In this document: piece after piece, positions 8,241-17,441 of the stretch | Layout of the letters: each line of letters opens with the position of its first letter | How positions within the stretch are numbered: position 1 is the first letter of the stretch | Source of the DNA: an uncultured Dysgonomonas sp. | Lineage (GTDB): Bacteria; Bacteroidota; Bacteroidia; Bacteroidales; Dysgonomonadaceae | Length of the DNA: 64,000 nt | Direction of reading: 5' to 3' | Assembly: GCF_900079725.1 (NCBI RefSeq) | Contig: NZ_LT599032.1 | Location: 3,210,155 to 3,274,154, forward strand | Translations under genes and position numbers: made by a program | The notes under the pieces: generated by a model | Told to the model about the DNA's origin: nothing | Database searches by the model: none | Seen by the model: only the letters and a program-made list of their open reading frames with translations

Positions 8241-9626
8241 TTACAGCTTTTCTGTCCGTTTTATCCTGGACATCAGCAGAGATATTGCCGTACCTATTAT
8301 GGCAAAGCCGAGTAAAAGGAATGGCATGTACCATACGATTATATCGAGCTGTATATGCCAGAACGCATGTTCTTTGAAGATAATGAACCATGATAAAGGG
8401 CACACCACCGAGGTAAATGTAGCCAGAGTCAAAGCGGTATATCTTCGGTCATGCAATTTACGGGTAAGAAACCAGATAATGCCTGCACATATGATGATAA
8501 TGAATATCAGATATGCGAAACGGAAACGGATGAAAACAGGGGTGAATCCCCAATCCCAGCTATTCTCGCGAAGATAGTATTTGATAACATTGTTCCATAC
8601 AAACGATAGTGACGAAGGATCACTGTTTGTCCCTTCCTGATCGGAGAACTCGACAAACGATGAACGACGGATAAAGGCCGTTTGCAGGTAGCCTAGTGCT
8701 CCGCCCAAATTGCCCAGATAAGTCCATAGCTGAAGAATAAGAATAAGGAATTGTACTAATGCCGCACCCAAAGCGACTAATCCGGCTTTGAAAGAGAATA
8801 TGAAGAATTCTGCGAACCGTTGCCTTTCCAGATAGGAATAATAAACTATCGGAATAAAGATAGACAGCATCGTTGTAGAACTGAACTCCAACCCGGAGAA
8901 GAAGAACTTGACAAGGATGGCAATGAACAACGTAACAAATATCCGTTTATCGGATATAGTCCCCGGTAATGAATGCCTTTTTTCCAGAATGAGCAGTAGG
9001 GCAAGGAACGGGACATAAAAGTTCCATAGCGACCACCATAGCCCGTTTCCGCCAAACATAACGATCTTTGGCGAAAGGAATATAAGCAGGAAAGAGATAA
9101 TGGCAGAAGTAATCCCGAAGTTGCGTAATACCCACCCGATAAAAACGAGGAAGCCTATTGCCATCAATATGGCATTCAGAAAACGGAGTGTCTGATAGTT
9201 GGTTTCGTTGCTGAAAGGGAGAACTTTCTGTATCAGGTAATAGAGAGAAGCCTGTCCACCGGAATGGCTCACATAGACACAGTATCCGTCGGGAGCATCC
9301 TTCTCGCCAAGATAATACTTAATCTGATCGAACTGGTTTTCGGATACAATGGAATCCCGCAAGCCCAGATCATTGACCCGCAGTTTATCCTTTATGCTAT
9401 CGGGTCTGAGGTAATTCACACCCATGAATCCGGATGAAGCGAAGAATCCGTCTTTCTCGGCCTTTACCATCCGGCCTATCAGAAGGCCTTCCTCAAAGGT
9501 TTCGTACTCCTTGTAATGAATAGGGACGGCCACCTTGAAAAGGTTGCTATAAAAGCTGAAGGTAAGCAGTAGGAATGCGATACCAAAGAAGATGAAACGA
9601 GCCTTTCCGGCCTTGTTAGTATTCAT
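8241..9626 (-). CDS. Polytopic membrane protein, possibly glycan-related
   Basis: A 461-residue protein I do not recognise at family level. An N-terminal helix (about 11-30) is followed by a polar region of about 110 residues (30-140), then some eight to ten membrane helices to the C-terminus, which ends in a basic tail (SRIKRTEKL). A large first extracytoplasmic loop followed by many helices resembles GT-C glycosyltransferases and polysaccharide-linked membrane proteins, but I find no confident catalytic motif. Its ATG is ten bases after the stop of a putative transferase gene (9637), so they are probably co-transcribed, which favours a role in surface glycan synthesis. This is inference from context. 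Confidence 0.75.
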   Translation of the reverse strand: MNTNKAGKARFIFFGIAFLLLTFSFYSNLFKVAVPIHYKEYETFEEGLLIGRMVKAEKDGFFASSGFMGVNYLRPDSIKDKLRVNDLGLRDSIVSENQFDQIKYYLGEKDAPDGYCVYVSHSGGQASLYYLIQKVLPFSNETNYQTLRFLNAILMAIGFLVFIGWVLRNFGITSAIISFLLIFLSPKIVMFGGNGLWWSLWNFYVPFLALLLILEKRHSLPGTISDKRIFVTLFIAILVKFFFSGLEFSSTTMLSIFIPIVYYSYLERQRFAEFFIFSFKAGLVALGAALVQFLILILQLWTYLGNLGGALGYLQTAFIRRSSFVEFSDQEGTNSDPSSLSFVWNNVIKYYLRENSWDWGFTPVFIRFRFAYLIFIIIICAGIIWFLTRKLHDRRYTALTLATFTSVVCPLSWFIIFKEHAFWHIQLDIIVWYMPFLLLGFAIIGTAISLLMSRIKRTEKL

Positions 9627-9636
9627 AATGCGCTTG

Positions 9637-10503
9637 TTATTTTCCTAAAAGGTCTTTGAAGAAATACTTTACCTTCCACCAATTGGTATAAAGCTGCCTG
9701 TAACGGTAACGGTGTTTGTAGTGGAAAGTCGATTCATAATACAGATTGCGGGTGGCCCATATCGGATAATCTTTTAGCAAGCCCCAGTCGTAATGTTCAT
9801 CGAAAGGGCAAATCTCATTCAACGAAACTTCAGCTATCTTGTATTTTTTTGCCAGCATGGAATATATACTCTGGTCGTGACGGTTCTCTACAAACCCTTC
9901 AAGATTAGGAGAGCGCGATGGTTCATCCGTGATAATGCTGTAATCGTCCAGATACGGTTGATACCAATCCTTTACGAACTGCATTACCAAAGGGCTTTTC
10001 TTAAAGAAAATGGCAGTGGATTCGAATTGGGGAGTATGAGTGAAAGTCTTATCGTTACGCACACCGTAATAGTCGAAGATATCGCCTTTCGTCCATTCGT
10101 TGTCGCAGCGTATCATTTCGGGCATATCGTTTGTAGGGATAACCTGACCTCTGAAGCCAAGGATACCTGTTTCCGACTTATCCACTATGTCGTAATATTC
10201 CAGCATACGTTTGCGCCCGTCCGGATTATAAAAGCAACCTAAATCAGCATACAGCAGCACATCCCCGTCATTCATCCTTTCCAGTGTCTGCAATACCAGA
10301 TAGGGCTTCCAACACCAGTAGCCGAATCCACGGGAATAAGGAATCAGATACCGCCCCCACTTCTTTTTGAAGTCAGCATCGAGGTCTTTGTCGTTATAGG
10401 TATATATTTCATCGAAAACATTCAGGCTCTCAGCGGATTTCCGGTATCGTTCCGCTCCCTTGAACATAGGGTAATTGCCGAATGTGCATAAAACTCTCTT
10501 CAT
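9637..10503 (-). CDS. Putative glycosyltransferase, paralogue 1
   Basis: A 288-residue soluble protein with an N-terminal Rossmann-like strand (MKRVLCTFGNY), a conserved SRGFGYWCWKPYL segment (about 58-70) and the acidic motif DVLLYADLGCFYNP (about 82-95), which looks like the metal/sugar-nucleotide site of GT-A transferases (D-x-D-like). Later ENRHDQSIYSMLAKKY (about 208) resembles the acceptor-side histidine/aspartate motif of the same group. It is a clear paralogue of the 284-residue product at 10709-11563. It is probably co-transcribed with the membrane-protein gene at 8241-9626. Sugar donor and acceptor cannot be predicted. Confidence 0.78.
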   Translation of the reverse strand: MKRVLCTFGNYPMFKGAERYRKSAESLNVFDEIYTYNDKDLDADFKKKWGRYLIPYSRGFGYWCWKPYLVLQTLERMNDGDVLLYADLGCFYNPDGRKRMLEYYDIVDKSETGILGFRGQVIPTNDMPEMIRCDNEWTKGDIFDYYGVRNDKTFTHTPQFESTAIFFKKSPLVMQFVKDWYQPYLDDYSIITDEPSRSPNLEGFVENRHDQSIYSMLAKKYKIAEVSLNEICPFDEHYDWGLLKDYPIWATRNLYYESTFHYKHRYRYRQLYTNWWKVKYFFKDLLGK

Positions 10504-10703
10504 TTAAGTAACTGTTTAAATTTTACCGAAATTATCTCTTACATAACCACTTTCATTCTTTGGCATTCTCTTTATGGTTCTTTTGAGCATGTTTTCTACT
10601 TTTTCCTTTTGGTTTAGCCCGCTAAACCTGCAAGAAAAAATCAAAAAATCTATCTCAAAATAACTCATAACAGAATACCAATAAAATCTAAACAGTTACT
10701 AAG
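10504..10703. mobile_element. MITE-like element with terminal inverted repeats
   Basis: The roughly 200-base spacer between the two transferase genes begins with AAGTAACTGTTTAAATTTTA (from 10505) and ends with an inverted version (ATAAAATCTAAACAGTTACT from about 10681), giving terminal inverted repeats of about 20 bases with one mismatch in the core. In the middle, GGTTTAGC (10611-10618) and GCTAAACC (10621-10628) form a perfect 8-base stem with partly matching flanks. No transposase is encoded. Related, poorer ends may lie near 711-745 and 3470-3566. I see no clear target-site duplication. Confidence 0.5.
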
Positions 10704-10708
10704 TCGTG

Positions 10709-11563
10709 TTAATTGTTGAATAAGTCTTTGAACCAGTATTTCACCGCCCACAATCTGCGGTAGAGTTTCCTCAACCTGAAACGGTGCTTATAGTGGTATT
10801 TGCTTGTATAATATTTATCGCGGCGAGCCTGTATGGGGTAGGTATCCAACAGGGACCAGTCGCGCTGAAAAATCTCGTTTGTAGAGATCTCGGCTATGCC
10901 GTATTTCTTTCCTAGGATGGAATAGATGCTCTGATCGTGCCGATTCTCTTTGAAGCCGGGCAAGTTTGGTACTCGTGATGGAGAATCGGTGGCCAGACTA
11001 TAATCGTCCAGATATGCCTGATACCAGTCTTTTACGAACTGCATCACCAAAGGGCTTTTCTTAAAGAAAATGATTGTGGATTCAAACTGGGGTGTATGGG
11101 TATATGCCTTATCCTCATATACATTATAGTAGGCAAATATATCGCCTTTCGTCCACTCGTATTCGTAATAGAGTGTTTCAGGCATACCGTTATAAGATAC
11201 TTCCTGACTCTTAACACCGAGAATCCCTGTGGGCGTCTTCTCCACCATATCATAATATTCCAGCAGTCGTTCACGTCCTTTAGGGTTGAAATAGCAACCG
11301 ATATCAGAATAGAGGAGTACATCGCCATCCTGCATTCCTTCCAGAATTTTGAGAATGAAATAAGGCTTCCAGCACCAGTAACCGAATCCACGGGAGTAAG
11401 GGATAAGGTATCTGCCCCAACGTTTATAGAAGTCTTTGTCCAGATCTTTTTCGCAAACGGTATGGATATCATCGAACATATCCATGCTTTCGCACATCTT
11501 CCTGAAACGGGGGAAACCTTCTGTTAAATAATAGCTGCCGAATGTACAGACTGCTCTCTTCAT
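10709..11563 (-). CDS. Putative glycosyltransferase, paralogue 2
   Basis: A 284-residue paralogue of the product at 9637-10503, collinear over its whole length. Shared landmarks are the N-terminus MKRAVCTFGSY, RYLIPYSRGFGYWCWKPY (about 51-68), the acidic DVLLYSDIGCYFNP (about 82-95), THTPQFESTIIFFKKSPL, and ENRHDQSIYSILGKKYGIAE. The main differences are a shorter loop before the C-terminal part (NEIFQRDWS against NEICPFDEHYDWG) and several substitutions around the acidic motif (S for A, Y for F), which may change specificity. A −7-like TATTTTTG lies at 11587-11594 (minus), inside the A2M terminator stem. The pair arose by tandem duplication. Confidence 0.78.
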   Translation of the reverse strand: MKRAVCTFGSYYLTEGFPRFRKMCESMDMFDDIHTVCEKDLDKDFYKRWGRYLIPYSRGFGYWCWKPYFILKILEGMQDGDVLLYSDIGCYFNPKGRERLLEYYDMVEKTPTGILGVKSQEVSYNGMPETLYYEYEWTKGDIFAYYNVYEDKAYTHTPQFESTIIFFKKSPLVMQFVKDWYQAYLDDYSLATDSPSRVPNLPGFKENRHDQSIYSILGKKYGIAEISTNEIFQRDWSLLDTYPIQARRDKYYTSKYHYKHRFRLRKLYRRLWAVKYWFKDLFNN

Positions 11564-11587
11564 TGATGTTGTGTTATTATAGGGTAC

Positions 11588-11624
11588 AAAAATAGGGTAT
11601 TTATTTGATAAATACCCTATTTTT
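11588..11624 (-). terminator. Strong hairpin terminator after the alpha-2-macroglobulin gene
   Basis: A perfect 16-base stem (11588-11603 with 11609-11624, core AATAGGGTATTT) has a five-base loop and A/T runs on both sides, so it can work on either strand. It lies between the alpha-2-macroglobulin gene and the transferase gene at 10709. Confidence 0.75.
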
Positions 11625-11629
11625 GGTTA

Positions 11630-11720
11630 TGAGTTACTTCGCCCTTTGGGCAGTTACAAGTTACAAGTTGACGAGATACAAGTAAACAAGGACTTGTCGC
11701 TTCGCACCATTTGCTAATTT
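11630..11720. repeat. Fragments of mosaic intergenic repeats
   Basis: GAGTTACTTCGCCCTTTGGG plus CAGTTACAAGTTACAAGTT (from about 11630) recurs almost identically at about 20710-20755. The following GACGAGATACAAGTAAACAA recurs at about 57798-57830 and, inverted, at 39205-39235. GCACCATTTGCTAATTT resembles parts of 20640-20680 and 41290-41335. Confidence 0.6.
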
Positions 11721-11725
11721 TCTAA

Positions 11726-14700
11726 TTATTGCCTTACTTCCACCCAGCGGCCTGTGGTACGGCTTTGCTCCGACGGATTGTACATTGGCTCGTTACTTAT
11801 TGCCGGAAGGTAGAACCTACCGCAATATGCAGCCTGCAACCTGATGCGGAACGAAGATGAGTAACCGGAACCGATATTGTAATAAGTATATACCCTATCG
11901 TCTCTTATATCCTGATAATTGAACGAGCCTGCTGTCCTGTTATCTGCTTCGTTGAACAGGCGGGTATTGAATATCTCCCATCCCGAAGGGAATATCTGGC
12001 TCAGCGTCATATCGGTCAGGTATTGACCCGATATGTTCTGTACGATTATGTTGGCAAAGAATTCCGTTCCTTGCTTCAGGGAAGTGACATCTATTTCTTT
12101 ACCATTCTCGTCTACATATTTGACATATAGATTTGTTCCGTTGCTCTGAGCCGGAGTATTATCTACGATCGGCTGAGTACGTCCAAGCAAGCGAACGAAG
12201 ATTTGTCCCTGTCCTTTGTTCTTAATAGAAACATGAACTTTCTCCTGTGGTTTCAAGGCTATTTCCTGGAATACGTCTCCCGAATTACCCGTCTTTTGCT
12301 TCACGCCGTTCAGTTCCCAGTCGTAAGAGATTACACCCTTGCCCATCTTTTCGGCAAGTTTTGACATAGCTATTAATCCAAAGGCGGCCGACTGTGTTGT
12401 AATATATCTGCCACTCAGGCTTTCCGATACCTTAAATGACAAGGCCAGCGCCCTTTCAGTTTTTCCTAACAGCAGATAAGTCTCCATTATCATTGACATA
12501 TCACGTGATGAACTACCATACGTATTGTTGTTGAAAGAATAAGGGCTAACCTGATCGCTCAGATTAGTTATCAGCTGATTTGCCGCATCTTTCTTTCCGG
12601 CGAGGGCATAAGCCGCAGCCAATCGCCAACGAGCCTGTGCCGACAACCCGCTCATCTCCTTCAGACGGTTCATAGCTCCCAATTCCGGTTCTCCGGCAAG
12701 GGCAAGCGTATATAGGCGATATGCCTGTTGTAGGTCGGCCATCGAATTACTGTAATATGAAGTATAGAGGTCGCCCCTGTTCCATGACTGCGCGGCTTTC
12801 TTCTGGAATTGCTTCCATTTGTTTATTACCGATGCCGGAACATCACGCCCTGCCCGTTGTGCTTCTACAAGGAAATGTCCTGCATATGTAGTTACCCATT
12901 CATTCGGTACAGTATTACCCGGCCAGTATGCGATGCCTCCGTCTATCAGTTGGCGCGAAGTAATCATTCTTATACCTTCACGAATGTTATTATCCATCAC
13001 ATCTTTCTCCCTGTTGGAGAATGGACGGAATGCCTGCACATACAACAACGGGAACACCCTCGATGTAACTTGTTCGGAGCATCCGTGCGGATAGTCGTGC
13101 AGGTATGACAGGTTCTTATTAAGGTCTACACCCGGCATGCGGGATATCTCCAACTTAGCCCAATCCTCGTCTCCGATAGCATCGAAAGCTATGTTCAATT
13201 CAGAGGTTCCGTCGGCTGGTACTAAAGCCTGCGACGACAATAGTACAGGTGGATTAGGATTGCGCACTTCTATATCGATGGTCTCTGTCGCCGCTTCTCC
13301 GTTGCCAGTAGCCTTGATTATTATCTTTTCAAAGCCTGTTTTCTTACCCACCTTCACTTTGAAGTAAACCATCTTATCGCCTGTCTGGGTAAAAGCTACC
13401 GATTTGGTAGTTCCCTCTGTGAACTGGAACAATCCTTTCGACTGTGCTGTCAGGCTTACATTCTTTATCTTCTTGTCCATAGCGAATACATTGACAGGAA
13501 GCAATATTTCTTCGTCTGGCCCTGCCACGCGCGGCAAGGTAGATAGTATCATCAACGGATTACGTACAGGCACAGCCTTTTCGGCACTACCATATGCCCC
13601 TTTCGGATTTCCGGCAACAACCATTACACGTACCGAACCGAAATATGGCGGCAAGGTAATCTTATGTGTATCGGTCTTTCCTCCGCTAAGAGTAAACGGC
13701 CCTAAGTATTTCACCACCGGTTTGAAGCGGCTCATTGTATTATTACCCGGTTTCAGTGCTTCGTCCCCTCCTATGCTCAATAGTGGCCCCAACTTTCCTG
13801 TTTGGGCACCTACCACCATATCGAACATATCCCATGTGCGGACGCCGAGTGCCTGACGTGTGTAGAATTCGTCCCATGCGTTCGGGGTACGGAACGAGGT
13901 CAGGTCAAGTAATCCTTCATCTACAATAGCAAGGGTATAAGTCATCTCTTTACTGTTCTTTTCGGATACAGACACTGAAAACTCTTTCTCCGGACGGAGT
14001 TCATCCGGCATGGTTATCACAGGAGTCAGTTTGGTCTCACTATTCTCTACATTTATATTCAATACGCCATACATGCGGATAGGCAGGTCGTTATCAGTCT
14101 GCGAATGCGGCTGAAACAGGCTGGCAAAGATATAGAAGTTAGGCGCCATGTCTTCTGTTACCTTGAATGTATGTTTTGTGTCTTCTTTTGCCGTTGTAGT
14201 CACCCATTCACGTGAAATGATGCGGGAACCGTCCTCAAGGCTTATTAACGCCCGTCCATCGGAACTTTTAGGGAGGATAACCGTAACTGTTTCCCCTACT
14301 TTATACGATTGCTTATCCGTTGTGAACGAAAGCATAGTCAATCCGCTAGGGTCTTCCTTGTCGGAACGCCCACGCCACGACGGCCAGTCGGCATATAACA
14401 AGCGTCCTGAGGTATGTCCTCCCCCGTCAGTAACCATTATCAGATAGCGACCCCATTCAGGATAATCGACACGGAACTTTACTTTCGCCTTGCCTCCACC
14501 CGAAGTGGAAATCTTTTGGTCTAGAATGACCTTGGTAGATGTATTGTTGACATATGAGGCCAGATTATCATTCGAATTCCACCACCATGACCAGTTCAGT
14601 TTGTATATTTTAACTTCCAGTCCCGAACGATTTACAGGCTTACCTGCCGGAGTGAGGGTAACTATATCTATCATGTTATCCTTATCGGTTTCGAGCCATC

Positions 14701-17287
14701 CATATTGGGAATCGGTCGGAGACTTGATTCCAATATAAGCCGAAAATGGCGAATAAGCCGCAGTCTGCGTATAGATGCTGGCATCGCCTCCCGATTCGAA
14801 TACACGCGAAACAATATTCGCCCGAAGCATACCCGGAGCACTTGCCGCCTGAGGCAGATTCGCCCTTACGGTCGCATTGCCGGAAGCATCCAGCCTGCCA
14901 TCGAAGACAGTGTATGTATCGGACGCAAAGTTTGATGCTGGATTGTTAAACGTATATTGTTCATAACCTTTAAACGGAGTGCGTACTGAACTCAATGTCA
15001 TCTCCACTTTAGCCGCCAGGTTTACTGCCGGAGCACCATGCAGCCATTGCGACGATAATGAGCCGGAGAATGAACCTGAACCTGCATCAATCATATCACC
15101 TACTTCCAGACGGATTTTCAGTCGGTTTGGTTTCACTGTCTCTATTTTCAGTGTTTTATAGAATGTAACACCTCCTACTTTTACCCGTGCCTGCCAGTTA
15201 CCTGTAATGGCATTGGCATCTGTTGCCATACGGAACGGATAGAAGCCATTTTTACCCGTAGTGGAAGTATATCGTTGAGCCATTTGCCCGCGAGGGGTGT
15301 AAAGTTCGAGTGAAACAGGATGTTCTTTTGGTAGAGTCTTGGCCTTATCTTCCAATATGAAGGTTACGAATATGGAATCGCCGGGACGCCATACGCCACG
15401 TTCGCCATAAATATATCCTTTGAGTCCTTTTTTTATCTCCTTTCCGCTAACATCGAAGTTGCTTAATGAAAGGGAAAGATTTGAAGTTACTTTCAAATAG
15501 CCTTTTTCCTTTTCGCGGGATGCAATTACCACAAATGGCACGCCACCTTTGTAATCTATATCGGCGAACCCGTTTCCATCTGTCTTTCCGCTACCGATAC
15601 GTTGCATTTGATAGTTATATATGTCTACTACACCGCCCGATATAGGCTGGGTGCTAAGGATATCTGTGAGAGCCACGAACATTTTCTTTTCAGCACCCAG
15701 TTTTGCTGTTACTCCGATATTGGATGCCAGCACGACACAACTGTATGTCTTATTCATATAGAAGGTAGGATCACATGGGTTTTCTCTTTCTTCCCAGTTA
15801 TAATTGTCCCAATCCCAATCATCGGAATAGTAATATCCCGGCCTGTCCCATTTTACTTCGTCCTCTTCCGAGAGTTGGTTGTCGAAGCGTTCGAGCGTTG
15901 CTTCTTCAGGTATCTGCGGAGTAGTGCCGCCACATGGATAAAGAGAATACTCTTTCTTCATAGAGAACTCGACTTTGTAGACAGCTCCCGGGTCTTGCTT
16001 TATCATTGTAGCCAAATCGAGAGAAAAGTTGTTCCACTCTTCGAGTTTCATTGTAGGATCTTCGTCCAGACGAATACGTTTCTTTAATATAAGACGGCCG
16101 AAACGTTTCAGTTCGTCGCTCTCTCCAAAGTCATTAGCTTGCAGATAGCCCAGTATATTGTTTTCGAATATCTTAATCACCTTTACATCTACTGCCCACA
16201 GATTAACTGCCTGAAATGGGATTATCAGGTTGTCGGAATTAGGAAGGATATTTCCTGTGCTCAACAGTTTTATCTCCGGACTGTTCTTCTGAAAATTGAC
16301 ACTATAGGTATAATCGTCTTTGAGTGATATGTTGGCAACACTTTTTATCTCCTTGAATATCTTGAGTTCGACACTTGTGCCTCTCGTAGTTTTGTCCAGA
16401 TACAGTCTCAACACATTTCTGTCTATGTCGAAAGAAAAACTTTCGATAGCCCCGGGTTTTACCAGGCCTTGTATATTCTGGCTGAGCGAGAGCGGGTCGC
16501 TAAAGGTAACACGGATACACTCTTGCGGATTGTATTCCATAGCTACATCTATTACTTCAAACTGTGATATTTTAGGGATCACTATCTTTATATCTTCATC
16601 TTTTTTCAATCCGATAGCATCTCCTTTTACATGTAGGGTATATTCATTATCTGAATTGCCCCGGTAAAGGCTATCTACTAAAAGGCTGAAGCGTCCTTTT
16701 GTTTCAGTCGGTGTAATCTTAATCTTCGCGTCCCCGGCCTTATCTCCGCCCGAGAGTGAAAACATTTTGGTTACATTATCGAGTTGCGCATCATCGGCCA
16801 GCAATACGGTTCCCTGCACAGCGTTCCATTTAAGGTCGGTTTCCTTTATCGGAGAATACGGCATCAGGCTGACGCTATAATTTTGTTCCGGAATATGAAA
16901 GTGAAAATAAAACTCTTTGAACTCGCTTTCTACTTTCAACACCTTATCCAGCTTGAACCAGGCTTCGTATTCCTGTCCCTGCTTCAGTTCTCCGGCATCG
17001 GGAATGAACTTAATGGTACGGGAGCTTGACCAGTAAGCCTTTCCTTTTATTGATGGGGAAAATTTGAATAATTCCTGATCGATCTCCTTGTTCAATTCCA
17101 CCGTCGGAATATCCTGAGTAAGTTCTATTTGTATTTCTGAGGATGAGGAAACCTTTCCGTATGTAAATGCCGCAATGTATTTTGCAAACTCGGAATTAAT
17201 TTCACGTGTACCGCCCTTCTTACATGAATTCACGATAAAAAGACACGATAAAAGAAAAACAGGGATGAGGAAAAGATTTTTTTTCAT
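11726..17287 (-). CDS. Alpha-2-macroglobulin family lipoprotein with thioester
   Basis: A 1,853-residue bacterial alpha-2-macroglobulin (YfhM-like, large alpha-helical extracellular protein), thought to trap attacking proteases in the periplasm or at the surface. The lipoprotein signal ends IVNSCKKGG (Cys about 22). Many beta-sandwich MG-type domains follow, including a GYIYGERGVWRPGDS motif typical of the MG2/A2M N-terminal region (about 630). The thioester sequence HGCSEQ has its cysteine at residue 1403, with the following helical thioester domain (SRQLIDGGIAYWPG, then many helices) to about 1700, and a final beta domain. An unusual acidic/aromatic patch, DDWDWDNYNWEERENP, lies near residue 485. 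The family often sits next to a class A penicillin-binding protein (pbpC); no such gene is near here. A −7-like TATATTTG is at 17335-17342 (minus). Confidence 0.93.
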   Translation of the reverse strand: MKKNLFLIPVFLLSCLFIVNSCKKGGTREINSEFAKYIAAFTYGKVSSSSEIQIELTQDIPTVELNKEIDQELFKFSPSIKGKAYWSSSRTIKFIPDAGELKQGQEYEAWFKLDKVLKVESEFKEFYFHFHIPEQNYSVSLMPYSPIKETDLKWNAVQGTVLLADDAQLDNVTKMFSLSGGDKAGDAKIKITPTETKGRFSLLVDSLYRGNSDNEYTLHVKGDAIGLKKDEDIKIVIPKISQFEVIDVAMEYNPQECIRVTFSDPLSLSQNIQGLVKPGAIESFSFDIDRNVLRLYLDKTTRGTSVELKIFKEIKSVANISLKDDYTYSVNFQKNSPEIKLLSTGNILPNSDNLIIPFQAVNLWAVDVKVIKIFENNILGYLQANDFGESDELKRFGRLILKKRIRLDEDPTMKLEEWNNFSLDLATMIKQDPGAVYKVEFSMKKEYSLYPCGGTTPQIPEEATLERFDNQLSEEDEVKWDRPGYYYSDDWDWDNYNWEERENPCDPTFYMNKTYSCVVLASNIGVTAKLGAEKKMFVALTDILSTQPISGGVVDIYNYQMQRIGSGKTDGNGFADIDYKGGVPFVVIASREKEKGYLKVTSNLSLSLSNFDVSGKEIKKGLKGYIYGERGVWRPGDSIFVTFILEDKAKTLPKEHPVSLELYTPRGQMAQRYTSTTGKNGFYPFRMATDANAITGNWQARVKVGGVTFYKTLKIETVKPNRLKIRLEVGDMIDAGSGSFSGSLSSQWLHGAPAVNLAAKVEMTLSSVRTPFKGYEQYTFNNPASNFASDTYTVFDGRLDASGNATVRANLPQAASAPGMLRANIVSRVFESGGDASIYTQTAAYSPFSAYIGIKSPTDSQYGWLETDKDNMIDIVTLTPAGKPVNRSGLEVKIYKLNWSWWWNSNDNLASYVNNTSTKVILDQKISTSGGGKAKVKFRVDYPEWGRYLIMVTDGGGHTSGRLLYADWPSWRGRSDKEDPSGLTMLSFTTDKQSYKVGETVTVILPKSSDGRALISLEDGSRIISREWVTTTAKEDTKHTFKVTEDMAPNFYIFASLFQPHSQTDNDLPIRMYGVLNINVENSETKLTPVITMPDELRPEKEFSVSVSEKNSKEMTYTLAIVDEGLLDLTSFRTPNAWDEFYTRQALGVRTWDMFDMVVGAQTGKLGPLLSIGGDEALKPGNNTMSRFKPVVKYLGPFTLSGGKTDTHKITLPPYFGSVRVMVVAGNPKGAYGSAEKAVPVRNPLMILSTLPRVAGPDEEILLPVNVFAMDKKIKNVSLTAQSKGLFQFTEGTTKSVAFTQTGDKMVYFKVKVGKKTGFEKIIIKATGNGEAATETIDIEVRNPNPPVLLSSQALVPADGTSELNIAFDAIGDEDWAKLEISRMPGVDLNKNLSYLHDYPHGCSEQVTSRVFPLLYVQAFRPFSNREKDVMDNNIREGIRMITSRQLIDGGIAYWPGNTVPNEWVTTYAGHFLVEAQRAGRDVPASVINKWKQFQKKAAQSWNRGDLYTSYYSNSMADLQQAYRLYTLALAGEPELGAMNRLKEMSGLSAQARWRLAAAYALAGKKDAANQLITNLSDQVSPYSFNNNTYGSSSRDMSMIMETYLLLGKTERALALSFKVSESLSGRYITTQSAAFGLIAMSKLAEKMGKGVISYDWELNGVKQKTGNSGDVFQEIALKPQEKVHVSIKNKGQGQIFVRLLGRTQPIVDNTPAQSNGTNLYVKYVDENGKEIDVTSLKQGTEFFANIIVQNISGQYLTDMTLSQIFPSGWEIFNTRLFNEADNRTAGSFNYQDIRDDRVYTYYNIGSGYSSSFRIRLQAAYCGRFYLPAISNEPMYNPSEQSRTTGRWVEVRQ

Positions 17288-17334
17288 AGCTATATTTATT
17301 TGTGTCCGTTGCTATTTTATTATATACTAATTCA

Positions 17335-17342
17335 CAAATATA
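17335..17342 (-). promoter_or_regulatory. Candidate −7 box of the alpha-2-macroglobulin gene
   Basis: TATATTTG on the minus strand, 47 bases upstream of the ATG at 17287. No clear −33 box. Confidence 0.35.
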
Positions 17343-17441
17343 AAAGAATATTTGCGATTAGCAGAAGGCTGAAAGGAGTAATTGTAGGAAGTGGCCATTT
17401 CCGGTGACGAAATGGCTATACGGCTTCATGTAATTTATTAA

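Noticed and set aside
15602-16087. A 161-codon plus-strand frame in the alpha-2-macroglobulin gene
   Set aside because: Antisense shadow of a well-supported protein.
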